NCBI GenBank assembly: GCA_002366725.1
Contig: DFBT01000068.1
Location: 1-13,389 of the forward strand
Direction: 5' to 3'
DNA: 13,389 nucleotides
Source: Caldifarciminota bacterium UBA3073
GTDB lineage: Bacteria > Hydrothermota > UBA3073
The position numbers and the translations under genes are program-made. Positions 13,126 through 13,389 of the stretch are shown here, one piece after another. The notes beneath the pieces were generated by a model. That model saw nothing but the letters and a program-made list of their open reading frames with translations, made no database searches and was not told the origin of the DNA. Within the stretch, counting starts at the first letter, position 1, and each line of letters starts with the position of its first letter.

Positions 13126-13193
13126 CCCGCCTGTGGCGGGATAAACTCCGTGGAAATCCCATCCCGCCATATCGGGATCCCGCCAGAGGCAGG
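13126..13193. repeat. CCCGCC palindromic repeat cluster
   Basis: Three nested elements: CCCGCC-TGT-GGCGGG (13126-13140), ATCCCG (13161-13166) / CGGGAT (13173-13178) with a 6-nt loop, and CCCGCCAGAGGCAGG (13179-13193). They resemble GC-rich intergenic repeats seen in many candidate-phylum genomes and are related in style to the CAGGCAGG elements elsewhere in the window. Confidence 0.6.
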
Positions 13194-13232
13194 ACATTTG
13201 CGGGGCTACTGCAATATCCTTGATTTTTAATT

Positions 13233-13247
13233 TGTCCATACGGATCC
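13233..13247. repeat. 15-base dispersed repeat, copy 2
   Basis: TGTCCATACGGATCC, identical and in the same orientation to 4784-4798. Here it is followed by CGCGG. Confidence 0.6.
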
Positions 13248-13343
13248 CGCGGATAATTTTACACCCCACCCAGCTTCGCTAAATGGGGCTGGGATTTGAT
13301 ATTTGATTTTTGCATTTTTTTCCCTTCGTTCTCTGCGATTACA

Positions 13344-13372
13344 ATTTTACCACACATTGTGGTAATTGTCAA
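13344..13372 (-). promoter_or_regulatory. Sigma70-like promoter for the tricorn gene
   Basis: On the minus strand TTGACA (plus 13367-13372) is a perfect -35 and TAAAAT (plus 13344-13349) matches 5 of 6 of the -10, with 17 nt between. It points toward the tricorn gene, which starts about 370 nt downstream. No other good promoter was found closer to the gene. Confidence 0.6.
13347..13365. promoter_or_regulatory. Palindromic operator-like site between -35 and -10
   Basis: TTACCACA (13347-13354) and TGTGGTAA (13358-13365) form a perfect 8-bp inverted repeat with a 3-nt centre. It fills nearly the whole spacer of the minus-strand promoter, a typical place for a dimeric repressor, or a MerR-type activator, to bind. 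The regulator is not in the window and the half-site does not match an operator I can name with certainty. Confidence 0.55.
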
Positions 13373-13389
13373 GAAAAATTTGCTTCGCA

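Larger units (their letters stand above)
12971..13389 (-). other. Tricorn upstream region and leader
   Basis: The 419 nt upstream of the tricorn start hold no believable gene. Reading toward the gene (minus strand) they contain a sigma70-like promoter with a central palindrome (13344-13372), a 6-bp hairpin CCCAGC/GCTGGG (13269-13293), the 15-base dispersed repeat (13233-13247), a CCCGCC/GGCGGG repeat cluster (13126-13193), an AT-rich stretch, and the GGGGG ribosome binding site. Initiation near 13337 would give a leader of about 365 nt. A 66-codon minus-strand frame (13069-13269) runs through the repeats and is probably spurious. Confidence 0.55.

Noticed and set aside
13069..13269. Minus-strand 66-codon frame upstream of the tricorn gene
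   Set aside because: Its sequence is made of the CCCGCC palindromes and the 15-base repeat, so it is most likely a repeat-derived false gene.
13269..13293. Hairpin CCCAGC/GCTGGG followed by T-rich sequence, considered as a plus-strand terminator
   Set aside because: No plus-strand gene ends nearby and the T-run is not directly after the stem; it is probably part of the repeat-rich leader.

Overview
The window looks like a piece of a bacterial genome, probably from an uncultivated lineage of the WOR-3 / Cloacimonadota / Marinimicrobia kind. This placement is an inference from three things. One gene encodes tandem repeats of the TPDGGYIIVG type ending in a T9SS-like sorting domain. There is an exported tricorn-type protease. 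GC-rich CAGGCAGG / CCCGCC palindromes sit in many intergenic gaps. Genes use the standard code and strong GGAGG or GGGGG ribosome binding sites. No rRNA, tRNA, CRISPR array, integrase or transposase gene was seen.

Layout. 162-1760: a zinc-dependent alcohol dehydrogenase and a DinB-fold protein. 1761-4969: an accessory-looking stretch of unrelated, co-oriented genes separated by long structured spacers. It holds a small conserved gene interrupted by an in-frame TAA (1981-2457), a CPBP (CAAX-type) membrane protease (2762-3490) flanked by direct repeats with covarying stems, and an AT-rich TIM-barrel glycoside-hydrolase-like protein (3756-4757). 4970-6373: an exported protein of seven 52-residue repeats with a T9SS-like tail and no normal start codon. 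6500-8670: a tight cluster of a DUF3795 cysteine-rich protein, a conserved small protein (4-base overlap) and an exported transglutaminase/TPR protein. 8767-9907: a broken HExxH metallopeptidase-like gene and two small membrane proteins, the second apparently cut short. 9908-12970, minus strand: a complete exported tricorn protease that abuts the last plus-strand gene with no gap. 12971-13389: its long leader, with repeats and a sigma70-like promoter containing a palindrome between -35 and -10.

How it fits together. The genes do not form one pathway. The most coherent units are the DUF3795-small protein-transglutaminase cluster, which looks like an operon, and the tricorn gene with its upstream promoter and putative operator. 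The rest looks like a zone of gene gain, duplication and decay. At least three genes are disrupted or shortened (1981-2457, 8767-9313, 9686-9907) and a fourth has lost its start codon. Several spacers begin with TAAC near a stop codon and end with GTTA shortly before the next gene, with partly complementary arms, which recalls integron attC sites. The best lead for something new is the set of repeated, foldable spacers around the CPBP protease and the GH-like gene.
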